Numbered from the stretch's first letter, positions 9,101 to 17,694 are shown. The stretch: 64,000 nt of DNA from Streptococcus oralis (GCF_002386345.1 NZ_CP023507.1:124001-188000), one strand, 5' to 3'. Made by a program: numbers and translations. Notes: generated by a model from the sequence alone, not told the origin.

Positions 9101-10566
9101 AGAAGCAGGAAGCTGTCTCTATCAATCTCTCCAAGGATGGTCATATCCTCCTCTACGGAAGTCCGGGTACAGGAAAGACCACCTTCCTTCAGACAGCTGG
9201 TATGGACTTGGCTCGCAAATTCAGTCCCAAGGCCCTTACCATGTACTTGATGGACTTTGGTACCAATGGTTTGGCTCCATTGTCCAAGCTTCCACAGGTG
9301 GCGGATACCATGCTTTTGGACCAAACGGAGAAGATCTCTAAGTTTGTACGAATCATGGAGAGAGAACTCAACCGTCGTAAGAAACTCCTTGCGGACTATG
9401 GAGTTGGGACCTTGGACCTCTATCGTCAGGCCAGTGGTCAGGAAGAACCGGCTATTGTCATCCTCTTAGATAGCTATGAAGCCTTCAAGGAAGAAGCCTA
9501 TGAGGCGGAACTCTTCAAGCTCTTGGTGCGTATCTCTCGTGAAGGTCTCAGTATCGGGGTTCACCTCTTGGTGACAGCCGGTCGCCAGACCAACCTTCGT
9601 GCTCAGCTCTACTCGAACTTCAAGCACCAGTTGAGCCTGCCACAAAATGAGGCAGGTGAAGTGCGGGCCATCGTGGGCTCTACACCACTTGCTATGACTA
9701 TGGAAGATATCAAGGGACGTGCCCTTATGAAGCGTGAAGAGGTGGATGTCATCCAGCTGGCTCTCCCAGTTTATGGAGCCAATGATACTCAAGTCCTCAA
9801 CAACCTGCGCCAAGCAGTCGCTTCCCTCCAAGAAGCCTGGACCGGACAGCGCCCAAGTGCCATCCCGATGGTGCCAGAGGAGTTGACGATGGATGTATTT
9901 CTCAATCTGCCTACAACTCAAGAAGCGATTCAAAACCATGAATTACCAATTGGTCTGGAGTTTGAGGAAGTACAAACAACAAGTTTACCGATTGACAGGT
10001 TTAAGCACTTACTTGTCTTGTCAGACAAGGATACTGCTATGAACGCTGCGACAAATCATATAATCAAATTGCTTCTACATTTATTTGATAAGGAAGTTAT
10101 TACGATTTTCGATCCTATTGATGAATATCGTTCAGTTTCAGATAGGGTTGAGCATTACATAGGAAGTGGTATGTCTTACCGATCTATACTTGATTCTTTG
10201 AAAGAACAGGTTCTTATTGCTAGAAAACAGCGTAGAATGTTAGAACATTTTGTTGTTATAACAGATGTTGGGCAATTTGTGACGGAAAGTAATATTGAAC
10301 CAAATGAACTGGCACTGTTGATGGAAGAAGGGCAGAGAGTAGGTCTGCATTTAATCTTTGCTACTCACAAATCGTATCTATCGGGTTATACAGACATACC
10401 TAAATACATGAAAACTCAATTAGATACTGCTATCATAGCAATGAAGATGTCTGAGCAATCAATCTATACTCGTTCTACTACAGGACGTGAAGAACCGTTG
10501 CTAGATGATCAAATTTATCTTCATTATCAAAATGTTCAAACAAAATTGAAAATTACAAAACAATAG
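6148..10566 (+). CDS. essC: EssC, FtsK/SpoIIIE-type ATPase motor of T7SSb
   Basis: A 1472-residue motor ATPase with N-terminal FHA-like domains (about 1-190), two membrane helices (about 225-270) and then tandem FtsK/SpoIIIE domains. D1 has Walker A GTTGSGKS at 662-669 and a Walker B-like LISDE near 768. D2 has Walker A GSPGTGKT at 1004-1011. The last domain (about 1290-1472) has lost the P-loop (LSDKDTAMN), as is usual for the third ATPase domain of T7SSb motors. Base composition changes sharply near base 9900-9970 (residue about 1270): the D1/D2 coding is GC-richer, while the C-terminal domain is AT-rich like the genes after it. EssC C-terminal variants are known to match the cargo genes downstream, and this boundary fits that. 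Confidence 0.95.
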   Translation: MKKQIIFYSQGLRYEVELSADKTVLIGATEKAQVYLSQQERPIQLKVDGDEVFYQYDDEAGLLKDGLRLGEVVFYLREGEPRVYDLLDLSEFQIGSQRGALITLDGDVELLLQKSQNQWKLTRLKGAFYRNNHLEQMDQQLIGFGDELSLGAVTIKFYPDEVWVQGPAQVGPQLTLREPSRYGFYEDYPDYHRSPRIIYRGSEDKILINPPGQEPVKPSDELLKLIVPPLMMVGVTVLITLIQPRGIYILATVGMSITTMIFSIRGFIKNRKKYKADKKERVDLYRLYLKDKVKELTRLEREQKEGMHYHFPTILELTDLVESYNHRIYEKTPLHFDFLYYRLGLGKMPTSYDLKYGQQERSGKKDALEEEGYALYSRHKKIPDMPIPANLSHGPVGYIGPRNLVLEQLQLLVMQLATFHSYHDVQFITILPEEEKEQWSWMRWLPHAKLQELNVRGFVYNQRTRDQVLNSLNQILKLRRSQKEEASHKESTLFHPHYVVLVTDEKLILDHIIMEFFTEDPTELGCSLIFVEDVMSSLSENIQTVINIKDRNTGQLVMEEGVLKETDFRLDHFPADYDKERIARTLAPLNHLQNLKSSIPDSVTFMEMYGAETFEDLQVSSRWKKNAPYKSLAVPIGLRGQDDLVQLNLHEKAHGPHGLIAGTTGSGKSETIQSYILSLAVNFHPHDVAFLLIDYKGGGMANLFKNLPHLLGTITNLDGAQSMRALASINAEIHRRERLFGEFEVNHINQYQKKFKNGEATEPLPHLFLISDEFAELKVNQPDFIKELVSIARVGRSLGVHLILATQKPSGVVDDQIWSNSRFKIALKVADRSDSNEMLHTPDATEITQTGRAYLQVGNNEVYELFQSAWSGADYQPDKDDMGIEDHTIYLINELGQYEILNEDLSGLEDVDEIKEVPTELDAIVHHIQLLCEEQEIPPVPQPWLPPLKERITLDELEEVQPTVAWTQEKPLSVLLGMADIPQAQKQEAVSINLSKDGHILLYGSPGTGKTTFLQTAGMDLARKFSPKALTMYLMDFGTNGLAPLSKLPQVADTMLLDQTEKISKFVRIMERELNRRKKLLADYGVGTLDLYRQASGQEEPAIVILLDSYEAFKEEAYEAELFKLLVRISREGLSIGVHLLVTAGRQTNLRAQLYSNFKHQLSLPQNEAGEVRAIVGSTPLAMTMEDIKGRALMKREEVDVIQLALPVYGANDTQVLNNLRQAVASLQEAWTGQRPSAIPMVPEELTMDVFLNLPTTQEAIQNHELPIGLEFEEVQTTSLPIDRFKHLLVLSDKDTAMNAATNHIIKLLLHLFDKEVITIFDPIDEYRSVSDRVEHYIGSGMSYRSILDSLKEQVLIARKQRRMLEHFVVITDVGQFVTESNIEPNELALLMEEGQRVGLHLIFATHKSYLSGYTDIPKYMKTQLDTAIIAMKMSEQSIYTRSTTGREEPLLDDQIYLHYQNVQTKLKITKQ

Positions 10567-10586
10567 GAAAAAGAGGTAATAAGTAG

Positions 10587-11261
10587 ATGACCCAAGAAGA
10601 ATACCTGCGGATAAAAAAAGAATATAAAATTCGCTTAGGATTAGTGATACTTCTCTTTACTATATTTGCAATACTAGGCATAGTACTCATTTTTAACCTT
10701 TCTAGATTTATCCCACTTGCAGCAACAGCTATGGGAACAGTTGTGCCTTTTAATCACTTTCTGCTAGTTCCGCTATGGGAACAAAAAAAAGAGATAGAAA
10801 AAGAGCATCCTGAATGGAAAGAGCTTAGCACTAGTGGTGTCAAAATTCCCTCATCAGAATCCAGTAAAAGAACTTTAGCAGCTATTGGAACTATTTTGGC
10901 CTTATTCTTCTCTTTTGCGATGCTCTACAGACCAGTTAAAGTGAATAAGCCAATACCTAGTGTTGAAGAAATCAATAAGATACCAAAATTGGACCGCAAA
11001 ACACCTAAAACATCAAGCTCTTCTAGTTCTGAAAGAGCTAACTCCTCAGATTCAGGAGCGTCGTCTTCTACTGAAGAGAGCACGAAGGCAGAAAGTTCAG
11101 GAACGGAATCTTCAAAAGAAGAGACACATAACTATGATTTCCATCTTCCCGGAGTTGATGATGAGGAATTGCGTAGAGTCATTGATAGATCCAAAAAAGA
11201 TTTTAGAGAGAATCATGCTAAGGAACAGTCTACGGAAGATACGGAGGATAAAAATGAGTGA
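10587..11261 (+). CDS. T7SS-locus membrane protein, unknown function
   Basis: A 224-residue protein with two hydrophobic segments close together (about 17-60), a third at about 93-112, and then a long low-complexity Ser/Thr/Glu tail (about 135-180). The last 40 residues are charged. I do not recognise the family. It starts 20 bp after essC and overlaps the next gene by 8 bp, so it is in the same operon. It lies in the AT-rich, variable part of the locus and is probably specific to this EssC variant. Confidence 0.75.
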   Translation: MTQEEYLRIKKEYKIRLGLVILLFTIFAILGIVLIFNLSRFIPLAATAMGTVVPFNHFLLVPLWEQKKEIEKEHPEWKELSTSGVKIPSSESSKRTLAAIGTILALFFSFAMLYRPVKVNKPIPSVEEINKIPKLDRKTPKTSSSSSSERANSSDSGASSSTEESTKAESSGTESSKEETHNYDFHLPGVDDEELRRVIDRSKKDFRENHAKEQSTEDTEDKNE

Positions 11262-11643
11262 TGCGAGTTTAAGAGCGCAAATTGATAGTGATAAAGCCCA
11301 AAAAGAAAAGTACAAGAGAGTACGAAATTCTATCCAATCACATGGTTTGGATTCAGATGTTGACCTTAGTCGTTTTGAAGGCTATGTTGAACTTTGTGAT
11401 AAAACTATTACGAAAATCGATAGTAATGAGGGATATCATTATCTTTCAAACTTAAAGTCAAAATTAGAATCTGATAAAAAGACACTTAAGGAGTACATTG
11501 ACTTTGTCAAGGATGCGAACTCGTCCTTCAAAGATTTATATGCAACTCTTGGGGAAAAAATATCAGATTTAGATAGTGCCATAGCTAGTAATAGAGCAGC
11601 ATATAATAAAGGGAAACCATGGTGGGAACAACTTTGGTGGTAA
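11254..11643 (+). CDS. Small coiled-coil protein of the T7SS cargo operon (YwqH/DUF5082-like)
   Basis: A 129-residue helical protein starting MSDASLRAQIDSDKAQKEKY and ending GKPWWEQLWW. Size, helix content and position recall YwqH/DUF5082-type proteins encoded beside T7SS cargo, but the match is not certain. The ATG at 11254 has GGAGG about 6 bp upstream and overlaps the previous stop by 8 bp. A longer in-frame opening from 10960 runs inside the preceding gene and is not credible. The Trp-rich C-terminus is unusual and could be an interaction or export tag. Confidence 0.7.
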   Translation: MSDASLRAQIDSDKAQKEKYKRVRNSIQSHGLDSDVDLSRFEGYVELCDKTITKIDSNEGYHYLSNLKSKLESDKKTLKEYIDFVKDANSSFKDLYATLGEKISDLDSAIASNRAAYNKGKPWWEQLWW

Positions 11644-11655
11644 AAGGAGGTGTCT

Positions 11656-11988
11656 ATGGATACAAATATTAATACTATTGATAGTAGTTATGCAAGTGAT
11701 GTAGTAACATATGATGATAGTCAGATTGACACAGTTATCAATGAATTGAATGAAATCGTGAATCTTCTTTCTAGTATAGATACTGAGATATCTGGTTTGG
11801 ACTCAAATGATACGGAATGGAAGGGAGAAAGCAAGAATCAATACTTAGACCTAAAGCTATTTCTAAAATCCTATCATTCTGACTATGGAAAGAGTGTAGA
11901 AGAACTTAGGAAAGTGGTATCAGGTTTAAAAACATTACTCGGTTCTATCTCCACTTCAAATGTCATAAAGGAGATTGATAACGCATGA
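11656..11988 (+). CDS. WXG100-like small secreted-type protein
   Basis: A 110-residue helical-hairpin protein with a central WKG turn (NDTEWKGESKNQY), the signature of the WXG100 superfamily. Its sequence is quite different from EsxA. It probably serves as a partner or co-secreted subunit for the downstream pre-toxin proteins. The ATG at 11656 has AAAGGAGG 5 bp upstream and is preferred to the GTG two codons earlier. It overlaps the next gene by 4 bp (ATGA). Confidence 0.75.
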   Translation: MDTNINTIDSSYASDVVTYDDSQIDTVINELNEIVNLLSSIDTEISGLDSNDTEWKGESKNQYLDLKLFLKSYHSDYGKSVEELRKVVSGLKTLLGSISTSNVIKEIDNA

Positions 11989-12647
11989 TATTTACATTAG
12001 AAGCCTTATACACACTACATATATTTAATGATTACTCAGATGATTTGGCATTCCTTCCACTTCCAACTGCTATTGAAGGGAATGAAAATAGAAAAGACAA
12101 CCTTTTGTGGGTAATTGAGAAAGGTTTTGAAGATTTAAAGGAGATGGGGCTTATCGTTGATAATCGGCCTACAGAAGAATGTGTTCAATATGGAGCGTAT
12201 TTGAAGGAGTATCACGAAGCTAACTATCATTGTCAGATTGATCAGCTCCTATCCTATGCGCCTGGAGTAGATGAATTCAAACGAATGGCTGTTATTATCA
12301 TGGAAGTCGGTGACAATCAATTTCAACTAGACCGAGCAGGTAGTGCTGTTTTCCTAGCCTTTTTGATGGAGATGCACCCTGTCTTACAAGAAGTTGATGA
12401 TACTATCAAAGATTATATTCATTCGCAATGGGAAGAGGAAGCATTTATGCGCTTGATAGTCCACCATGGGAATGAAGAGGCCCTTCGTATCCGAATCAAT
12501 GAGTTTTCCAAAGATACACAAGACATTATCTATCTAACAAGTGATCATCATTTATATGAATATGATGTATCGAAGCAAATGCGCCGTTCGATTGATAGTG
12601 AACAGCTAAAAACACAACTAATAAAAAAATTGAAAGTGAGGATGTGA
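11985..12647 (+). CDS. DUF5081 family T7SS-associated protein
   Basis: A 220-residue soluble protein starting MIFTLEALYTLHIFNDYSDD. I assign it to DUF5081, a family found in Firmicute T7SSb cargo operons. Its helical/strand content and position suggest an EspG-like chaperone or adaptor role, but that role is inference. It overlaps the WXG-like gene by 4 bp and is followed 1 bp later by the next gene, so the four small genes are translationally coupled to the toxin gene. Confidence 0.65.
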   Translation: MIFTLEALYTLHIFNDYSDDLAFLPLPTAIEGNENRKDNLLWVIEKGFEDLKEMGLIVDNRPTEECVQYGAYLKEYHEANYHCQIDQLLSYAPGVDEFKRMAVIIMEVGDNQFQLDRAGSAVFLAFLMEMHPVLQEVDDTIKDYIHSQWEEEAFMRLIVHHGNEEALRIRINEFSKDTQDIIYLTSDHHLYEYDVSKQMRRSIDSEQLKTQLIKKLKVRM

Positions 12648-12648
12648 T

Positions 12649-13083
12649 ATGGGGGTAGATTTCAAACTCGTTTTAAATGATCAAGAACAACTCATTTACC
12701 ACTGTCTTAATATAGTCACACTTACGAATCAAGTTTCGACCAAGATTCAACATGTCATTTCAACACTTCCCGACCTATCCTCTGAGGGAGCCTATCATGA
12801 TTTGATCAGTAACAGTAAGACGAATGGGGGTCTAGGTTCGTATTATCTGAAAGCACAGGAGTTTGAGACACTCAGCGAGGTGCTCTATAGACATGCGCAA
12901 AATACTTATAATCAAATGGTAAATACAGATAAGGTTTTAGCTACATCGATTGCCAACTTTTTGTTAGAAGAACCAACCACAAGTGCCGAAGATAAAGAAG
13001 CCATTAGAAAAGACCCCAAAGGCTCAGTTGAACAAATCATGCGAAACCGTCAAGCAGATGCAAAAGAAAGTGGGGCCCAATGA
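12649..13083 (+). CDS. Helical T7SS cargo-operon protein directly upstream of the toxin
   Basis: A 144-residue, mostly helical protein with no signal peptide (MGVDFKLVLNDQEQLIYHCL). Position and size suggest a dedicated partner of the pre-toxin protein, like the Lap proteins of LXG modules, but I do not recognise the family. Its stop overlaps the toxin start by 4 bp (ATGA). The last 70 bp of this gene are repeated at 23240-23307, directly ahead of the second full-length toxin gene. That shows the two genes were copied as one stretch. Confidence 0.7.
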   Translation: MGVDFKLVLNDQEQLIYHCLNIVTLTNQVSTKIQHVISTLPDLSSEGAYHDLISNSKTNGGLGSYYLKAQEFETLSEVLYRHAQNTYNQMVNTDKVLATSIANFLLEEPTTSAEDKEAIRKDPKGSVEQIMRNRQADAKESGAQ

Positions 13084-15236
13084 CGAAGTATTATAGTAAT
13101 AAACCCGACTTTCCCGGTGATCCAGCCTATCCTCTGATTTCGTCCAGTAGTTATTTCAAGTCAATGAGTGATATCATGGATGATATCGAAGCGGCGGGTA
13201 AGGTTGTAACAGACGAGGGAGTTGAAGATCTCTATGTTCAAAATGGGGAAGCTTCATTAGGGACGACCAAAGACAGTGCTATTTTCGACAAATCAATGAA
13301 GCGTATTTATAGCATGTTAACGAGTGCCAAGAAGATTCATTCAGACATCATGCAGAATATAGATAGCAAGTTCACCAAGGGGATGGATGCGGCCTTCGTG
13401 ACATTAAATGATGTTAATGGAGCCAATAAACCCTATAAGAGCAAGTATACGAAACAAACAGTGCCAAAGAAAGTCTTAGCCGGATATAAGGCTGACGGTA
13501 CTTCTGTCTATATTGACACCACCGAACAGAAGTCCTATACTCTGTCAGAAATCCTAGATGGCAAGGCAAGTCCCATTCAAGCCGCTAAGGATGTCTATGA
13601 TGATCGTATAAAAGCTGTTAAGGAGATGATGGCTAAAAAGGATCAGCTATCAGATGAACAAATCAAGGCCTTAGAAGGTAAGAGTGCAGAGGAAATCGTA
13701 GCTGTTCGCTATCCTGGACAACTACCAGACTATCAGAGACTCAAAGCCAGTCGCTACTACGAAGAAAATAAGGAAAGTCTTCAGTATGTGGATATGGCCC
13801 TCAAAGTTGTCGCCTTTTTAGGTATGGCAGGAGGAGCAATCTTAGCACCCGCGACAGGAGGGACATCGCTAACAGTCAGCTATGCTAGTATGGCCTACTT
13901 AGCAGCTGATAGTGCTTATTCGGCCTTTAATGGTCATACGATGATTACCGGAAATCAGTTATCGACAGAGGATCGAGTATGGGCAGGTATTGATGCGGCA
14001 GTCACTCTTGTGAGTATGGGTTCGGCAGGTTATCTGGCCAAACTAGCTAAGAGTGGCAAGAACGGTTCTACGTTATTGAAAGGGCTAGCAACAGCAGGGA
14101 AACATGCGGATGATGTAAACGATGTTTCTAAGGTAATCTACTCCTTTGCGACAGATCAAGATCCGAACGCAGCGCTTCAGAATTTGGTGCTGGGTCAAGT
14201 GATGGGCCTTGGGATGAACTCGGCAGGGAATTATATTGGTAAAAAATTTGGAACACCAGCCGTAGATCTACCAGGCGCTAAAGCATCTCATCTGGATGTC
14301 TCACTTCAAGGCAAGCAAATACCCAAGCTGGACCCAGCTAATGTACGTTTGAGTAGTAGGCCAGATCTGCATCTGAAAGCCAGCCCAGCTGATACGACAC
14401 TGGCTAAGCTGAAAACCCATCCAACAGTTAGTGCGGATGTGCCAAAGATCAAGCAAGTATCAGGCGACAGCGCAACTAAGGCTATTGGCGGAGTCAAGCC
14501 AGGTGATGTGGACGTACCGAAGGTGAAGGGAACAGCAAATCCATCACCAAGTCAATCAACAACTCAAGCAATCATTGACCAAAAATTAAAAGAGTATGGT
14601 GTTTCTTGGGATGAGTTTAATAGGCTAAGGAATACACGTATCACTGAAATGTCTCAATATGAGTATGATATGATGATTGATATTCGTAAATCAATACCAA
14701 ATCCAACGGAACAAACTGTTCTTCAGAAGATTATTCCAGTTGAAAATGCAGATAATTATTTTGGTGATAAAGGATGGGGTGTTGGTGGATTCATATCAAA
14801 AAGAGGAGATGTGGTTGATATTAAAACCATTGAAGATGCAGTGAATGGCTTGCGCCTTGATTATGAAAATTCTCCATTTGTTGAAACTATGATTGATGCA
14901 AATGGCAAAAGGGTTGCAGTACGTGATCAGAATGGTAATTTGAAACTAAAAACAGATGCATTTGTCAGAATCGAATTTCGAACACACGACACTGATTATA
15001 TAGATATTCCGATAGGTAATAGAGATGGTACAAAACTAGATGCTGATCCAGCATCGGGTAATGGATTCATTAAGTCTGATGAATATTTGATTCCGGAGTA
15101 TAAAATAGTTGATCCGGATACCCAATTTCCTTCAGTCAAACTAACTGATGGGTCAAAAATGTATCTGAACGTTGGAGGAGAGGAAGTATTAGTTGGAGTT
15201 GTGAAAAATGGTAAAATGTATTACGTGGAGGGATGA
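13080..15236 (+). CDS. Polymorphic toxin A, full length (T7SS N-terminus + PT-TG pre-toxin + unknown tip)
   Basis: A 718-residue protein without a signal peptide. Residues 1-144 are an N-terminal region found only in the two full-length copies and probably hold the T7SS targeting part. Residues 145-495 are the shared pre-toxin region, with a hydrophobic Ala/Gly-rich segment (about 240-280) and a pre-toxin TG-type motif, ITGNQLSTEDRVWAGID (289-305). A Pro/Ser linker (GTANPSPSQS) leads to a tip from about 496, which I cannot name; it contains GLRLDYENSPF and DPASGNGF. A diverged relative of this tip ends module E at 27607. The gene overlaps its upstream partner and its immunity gene by 4 bp each. 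Residues 1-495 are almost identical to toxin D. Confidence 0.8.
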   Translation: MTKYYSNKPDFPGDPAYPLISSSSYFKSMSDIMDDIEAAGKVVTDEGVEDLYVQNGEASLGTTKDSAIFDKSMKRIYSMLTSAKKIHSDIMQNIDSKFTKGMDAAFVTLNDVNGANKPYKSKYTKQTVPKKVLAGYKADGTSVYIDTTEQKSYTLSEILDGKASPIQAAKDVYDDRIKAVKEMMAKKDQLSDEQIKALEGKSAEEIVAVRYPGQLPDYQRLKASRYYEENKESLQYVDMALKVVAFLGMAGGAILAPATGGTSLTVSYASMAYLAADSAYSAFNGHTMITGNQLSTEDRVWAGIDAAVTLVSMGSAGYLAKLAKSGKNGSTLLKGLATAGKHADDVNDVSKVIYSFATDQDPNAALQNLVLGQVMGLGMNSAGNYIGKKFGTPAVDLPGAKASHLDVSLQGKQIPKLDPANVRLSSRPDLHLKASPADTTLAKLKTHPTVSADVPKIKQVSGDSATKAIGGVKPGDVDVPKVKGTANPSPSQSTTQAIIDQKLKEYGVSWDEFNRLRNTRITEMSQYEYDMMIDIRKSIPNPTEQTVLQKIIPVENADNYFGDKGWGVGGFISKRGDVVDIKTIEDAVNGLRLDYENSPFVETMIDANGKRVAVRDQNGNLKLKTDAFVRIEFRTHDTDYIDIPIGNRDGTKLDADPASGNGFIKSDEYLIPEYKIVDPDTQFPSVKLTDGSKMYLNVGGEEVLVGVVKNGKMYYVEG

Positions 15237-15664
15237 TGGATAAATTATACATAGTGGTTGATGGAATTGAACACCAATACTTTGATCGTGATAGTACAGG
15301 ATATTATTTGATTTCTTATGATCCTTTGTCAGAGAATAATGGCTATAAATTATTTGATTCAGAGTTGAAACAATATAGAAAATACTTGACAGAAAAACAG
15401 GTTGAAAAAAAATATAAAATTATAGATCATATTTGGTTTAATGAACAGAAATGGGATATCTTTCAACGAAGTGATGATAATTTAGATAAGCCTAATTCAT
15501 GGGTAACGATCGTTTCTGATGATATACAATTTTTAAAAAGAAATGGGCTATGGAAGAAGGAGAATTTAGTTGAAAGTAGGTATGGACATTTGTATTACTG
15601 TTCTTTACCAATCGAGGCAGAAAAGTTTTCTTTAATTCGAACTCGAAAAAATCTCCCTATATAG
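15233..15664 (+). CDS. Putative immunity protein for toxin A
   Basis: A 143-residue cytoplasmic protein (MMDKLYIVVDGIEH) overlapping the toxin stop by 4 bp, with GGAGGG upstream. Position directly after a toxin tip and an AT-rich, variable sequence are typical of cognate immunity genes. It is distantly related to the immunity protein at 27609: both have an I/LxLSxDP-like segment early and end with ...RxRKNLP or RRRKDLP. This parallels the related toxin tips of modules A and E. Confidence 0.7.
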   Translation: MMDKLYIVVDGIEHQYFDRDSTGYYLISYDPLSENNGYKLFDSELKQYRKYLTEKQVEKKYKIIDHIWFNEQKWDIFQRSDDNLDKPNSWVTIVSDDIQFLKRNGLWKKENLVESRYGHLYYCSLPIEAEKFSLIRTRKNLPI

Positions 15665-15690
15665 TCAAGATAGTAAGAAAGTAGTTTGTT

Positions 15691-16566
15691 ATGAAATCAG
15701 TTATTTTTACAATTAAAAGCAATCAATCTCTAAGAATTGGTGAGGTTCTTCAAGCAGATCTTTTTGAATGTTACAGCGTTTCCGCTAAGGATGCAGGATT
15801 AAAGCCATCTGCAGACTCTCTTATTTCGGATTTCCATTCTGTTCAGTTTGGAGTCAAAGAGAAGTCTAGTTTAGGGTTCCGTCTATCTTTTGATGGTCAA
15901 GCCTATCAGGTATCTGTTCCAGATTTGGCGACAGCTTCTGACTGGACTGGGGCCTTGATGTTCTTGAAAACATTGCTCCTTATCTTAGATGTAAGTGTGT
16001 GTGAACATAATGGCGTGGACTATGATAAAGATTCCATTCTTGATTTTCATTTCACGGATATTTTCTTACCAGCTCTTTCAGAATTGACTAAGGAAGTAAA
16101 AGTTCATCCTATCGTGGAAATTATGGGAGTGAAACGTCCTATTTACATCAATGAACTCTATCTAGGGCAGATTATCCATGTGCCGGATGATCAACTCTTA
16201 AATAGTTATGACCAGCGTTTGCGCTTTACCCAACAGCTAAATGCTTATTACTCTGAGCAACAAGTTTTTAAAGTAGAGCAGGATGGTGAAGATATCGTCA
16301 TCCCTGTCAACTATCTAAATAGTGAAGGACGAACAATCTTACCATCTCATCCAGAGCTAGAACCTCAATATTTGCAACAGTATCGAGGAAGTAAGGTTGC
16401 AGTCGCACGACTATTTATCATGACAGCCGATGGAGAAAAACTAGCCGAGGTTCCTTATCGACAGTTCTTAGAGTCGTTGACCGAGGGTATCTATATGTTG
16501 GATGCCAAATACGTTCTTGTAGACCCAATTTCTCCTGAAATTTTGCAGAAGTTATCACAAAACTAA
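15691..16566 (+). CDS. DUF4299 family protein, intact copy
   Basis: A 291-residue soluble protein assigned to DUF4299, a streptococcal family of unknown function. It follows the toxin A/immunity pair by 26 bp and is followed by a terminator, so it closes this transcription unit. A second copy (28073-28957) sits at the same place after module E but is interrupted by a stop codon. The repeated association with the A/E type of toxin and immunity pair suggests it belongs to that module, perhaps as a second immunity or accessory factor. Confidence 0.75.
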   Translation: MKSVIFTIKSNQSLRIGEVLQADLFECYSVSAKDAGLKPSADSLISDFHSVQFGVKEKSSLGFRLSFDGQAYQVSVPDLATASDWTGALMFLKTLLLILDVSVCEHNGVDYDKDSILDFHFTDIFLPALSELTKEVKVHPIVEIMGVKRPIYINELYLGQIIHVPDDQLLNSYDQRLRFTQQLNAYYSEQQVFKVEQDGEDIVIPVNYLNSEGRTILPSHPELEPQYLQQYRGSKVAVARLFIMTADGEKLAEVPYRQFLESLTEGIYMLDAKYVLVDPISPEILQKLSQN

Positions 16567-16608
16567 CATTCAAAGAAACTTATTAGCCTGTTCAAGATTG
16601 AAAAGTTT

Positions 16609-16640
16609 ACCATCTGATAGTTTTTCAGGTGGTTTTCTTT
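16609..16640 (+). terminator. Terminator after DUF4299 gene
   Basis: ACCATCTGA paired with TCAGGTGGT (one wobble), then TTTTCTTTTT. It closely resembles the terminator at 29329-29368 that follows the second DUF4299 region, so the terminator was duplicated with the gene. Confidence 0.7.
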
Positions 16641-16681
16641 TTCCTTAAGTTCCCTATTTTATTATTTCTGTATTTATTTTA

Positions 16682-16690
16682 TGCTATAAT
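16682..16690 (+). promoter_or_regulatory. Extended -10 promoter of orphan immunity gene
   Basis: TGCTATAAT (TG one base before TATAAT at 16685-16690) in the AT-rich gap after the DUF4299 terminator, 84 bp before the next start codon. No good -35 is visible, which is acceptable for an extended -10 element. Confidence 0.55.
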
Positions 16691-16773
16691 AAGACAAAGT
16701 TTTAATACCATCATTCAACAATAGTGCAAGTAAATACCTAGAAATAGGCAGAATAAACTAATGGAGTAAATAA

Positions 16774-17652
16774 ATGAAGACATATAGACTAAAAACAGAT
16801 ACCGAGTGGGATATTATGAGGTATAAAAAAGCAATTGAAAATCACAGAGAAATAGATGCTTTATTAGGTATTGATCCCGAGTATAGGATAGGTCATCGAG
16901 ATTCATATTATCAAGATATTACGGATACCCATATTTTGATAGAATATTGCCTTTATCCAATTTATGTAGGCGGAGATTTTGATATTCCAGATCGAGTTTT
17001 AGATATTTTAAAGGAGTTAGCTTCTAGTCAGGATACTATACATTTGTATCAAGTTGTATCATTTATCAAAAAACAAGAAGATTTACTGGGAGAATATGAT
17101 GCTTTACCTTTTATCATTGATGTGGAGAACATAGTACCTATTGTTCTTGAAAGTATTTATAATCTTCCTAATGAGAAAAAGGTTGATTATTACCGTAATA
17201 TTTGTAATTTAATTGATTCTATGGAGCTTTTCAAAAGCTGTGATAAAGACAAAGTAGAATATATTGTTAATGAGCAAAAGAAAGAGGAAAATAAGAATAG
17301 AAGAAAAATTAAATTAGTTGCAGAAGTATGGCCAATTGTACTAGACGTTACAAGTATTGATGCGATGGGTGTTTCAGATGACCATCTAGAGTTGTTGTTG
17401 ATTGATGAAAACAAATGGATAGAGTCATTAGAAGAAGAACATCTGTTGAAGCTTCAAGAAAAACTCAACAACTATATTTATTTCCTCGAAAGCAAGCAAT
17501 ATGTGGAGAGATATGGCGATAACTTTGATAAAAAAGTCATCCATATCACATTCCAGTATTCTCCATCAGATAACGGCCTAGCATTCCTCGCAGCTGTTCA
17601 GAAAGTATTGCAACCGACTGATATGAGCTTAAAGGTAGAATTACCAGAGTAA
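16774..17652 (+). CDS. Orphan immunity-like protein with DUF6572 tail
   Basis: A 292-residue protein. About residues 1-185 are unique, helical and unrecognised. The last ~105 residues (from PIVLDVTSIDAMG) are a DUF6572-type domain nearly identical to the tails of the proteins at 19782 and 22314. No toxin gene lies directly upstream and the gene has its own promoter, so I read it as an immunity gene kept after loss of its toxin. A constant tail with variable heads suggests that the head neutralises the toxin while the tail has a shared job or is simply a recombination anchor. Confidence 0.7.
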   Translation: MKTYRLKTDTEWDIMRYKKAIENHREIDALLGIDPEYRIGHRDSYYQDITDTHILIEYCLYPIYVGGDFDIPDRVLDILKELASSQDTIHLYQVVSFIKKQEDLLGEYDALPFIIDVENIVPIVLESIYNLPNEKKVDYYRNICNLIDSMELFKSCDKDKVEYIVNEQKKEENKNRRKIKLVAEVWPIVLDVTSIDAMGVSDDHLELLLIDENKWIESLEEEHLLKLQEKLNNYIYFLESKQYVERYGDNFDKKVIHITFQYSPSDNGLAFLAAVQKVLQPTDMSLKVELPE

Positions 17653-17654
17653 TA

Positions 17655-17679
17655 AAGGGAGCGGAAACGCTCTCTTTTT
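17655..17679 (+). terminator. Conserved cassette-end terminator, copy 1
   Basis: GGGAGCG, loop GAAA, CGCTCTC (one G-U pair), then five T, starting 5 bp after the immunity stop. Near-identical hairpins end the other two DUF6572 genes (20361 and 23190). Confidence 0.8.
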
Positions 17680-17680
17680 G

Positions 17681-17689
17681 TGGTATAAT
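17681..17689 (+). promoter_or_regulatory. Conserved extended -10 at cassette joint, copy 1
   Basis: TGGTATAAT immediately after the terminator T-run, 6 bp before the point where homology to the pre-toxin region begins. The same TTTTTGTGGTATAAT arrangement recurs at 20386-20394 and 23216-23224. A transcript from here would start at the edge of the truncated toxin and could run through to the immunity gene at 19782. Confidence 0.55.
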
Positions 17690-17694
17690 GTAAT

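Noticed and set aside
9007..9939. Several open frames opposite or overlapping essC (for example 9466-9939 minus)
   Set aside because: They are shadows of the GC-richer essC coding sequence without start signals.
10960..11253. N-terminal extension of the coiled-coil protein at 11254
   Set aside because: This part overlaps the preceding membrane protein gene in another frame, and the ATG at 11254 has a good ribosome binding site.
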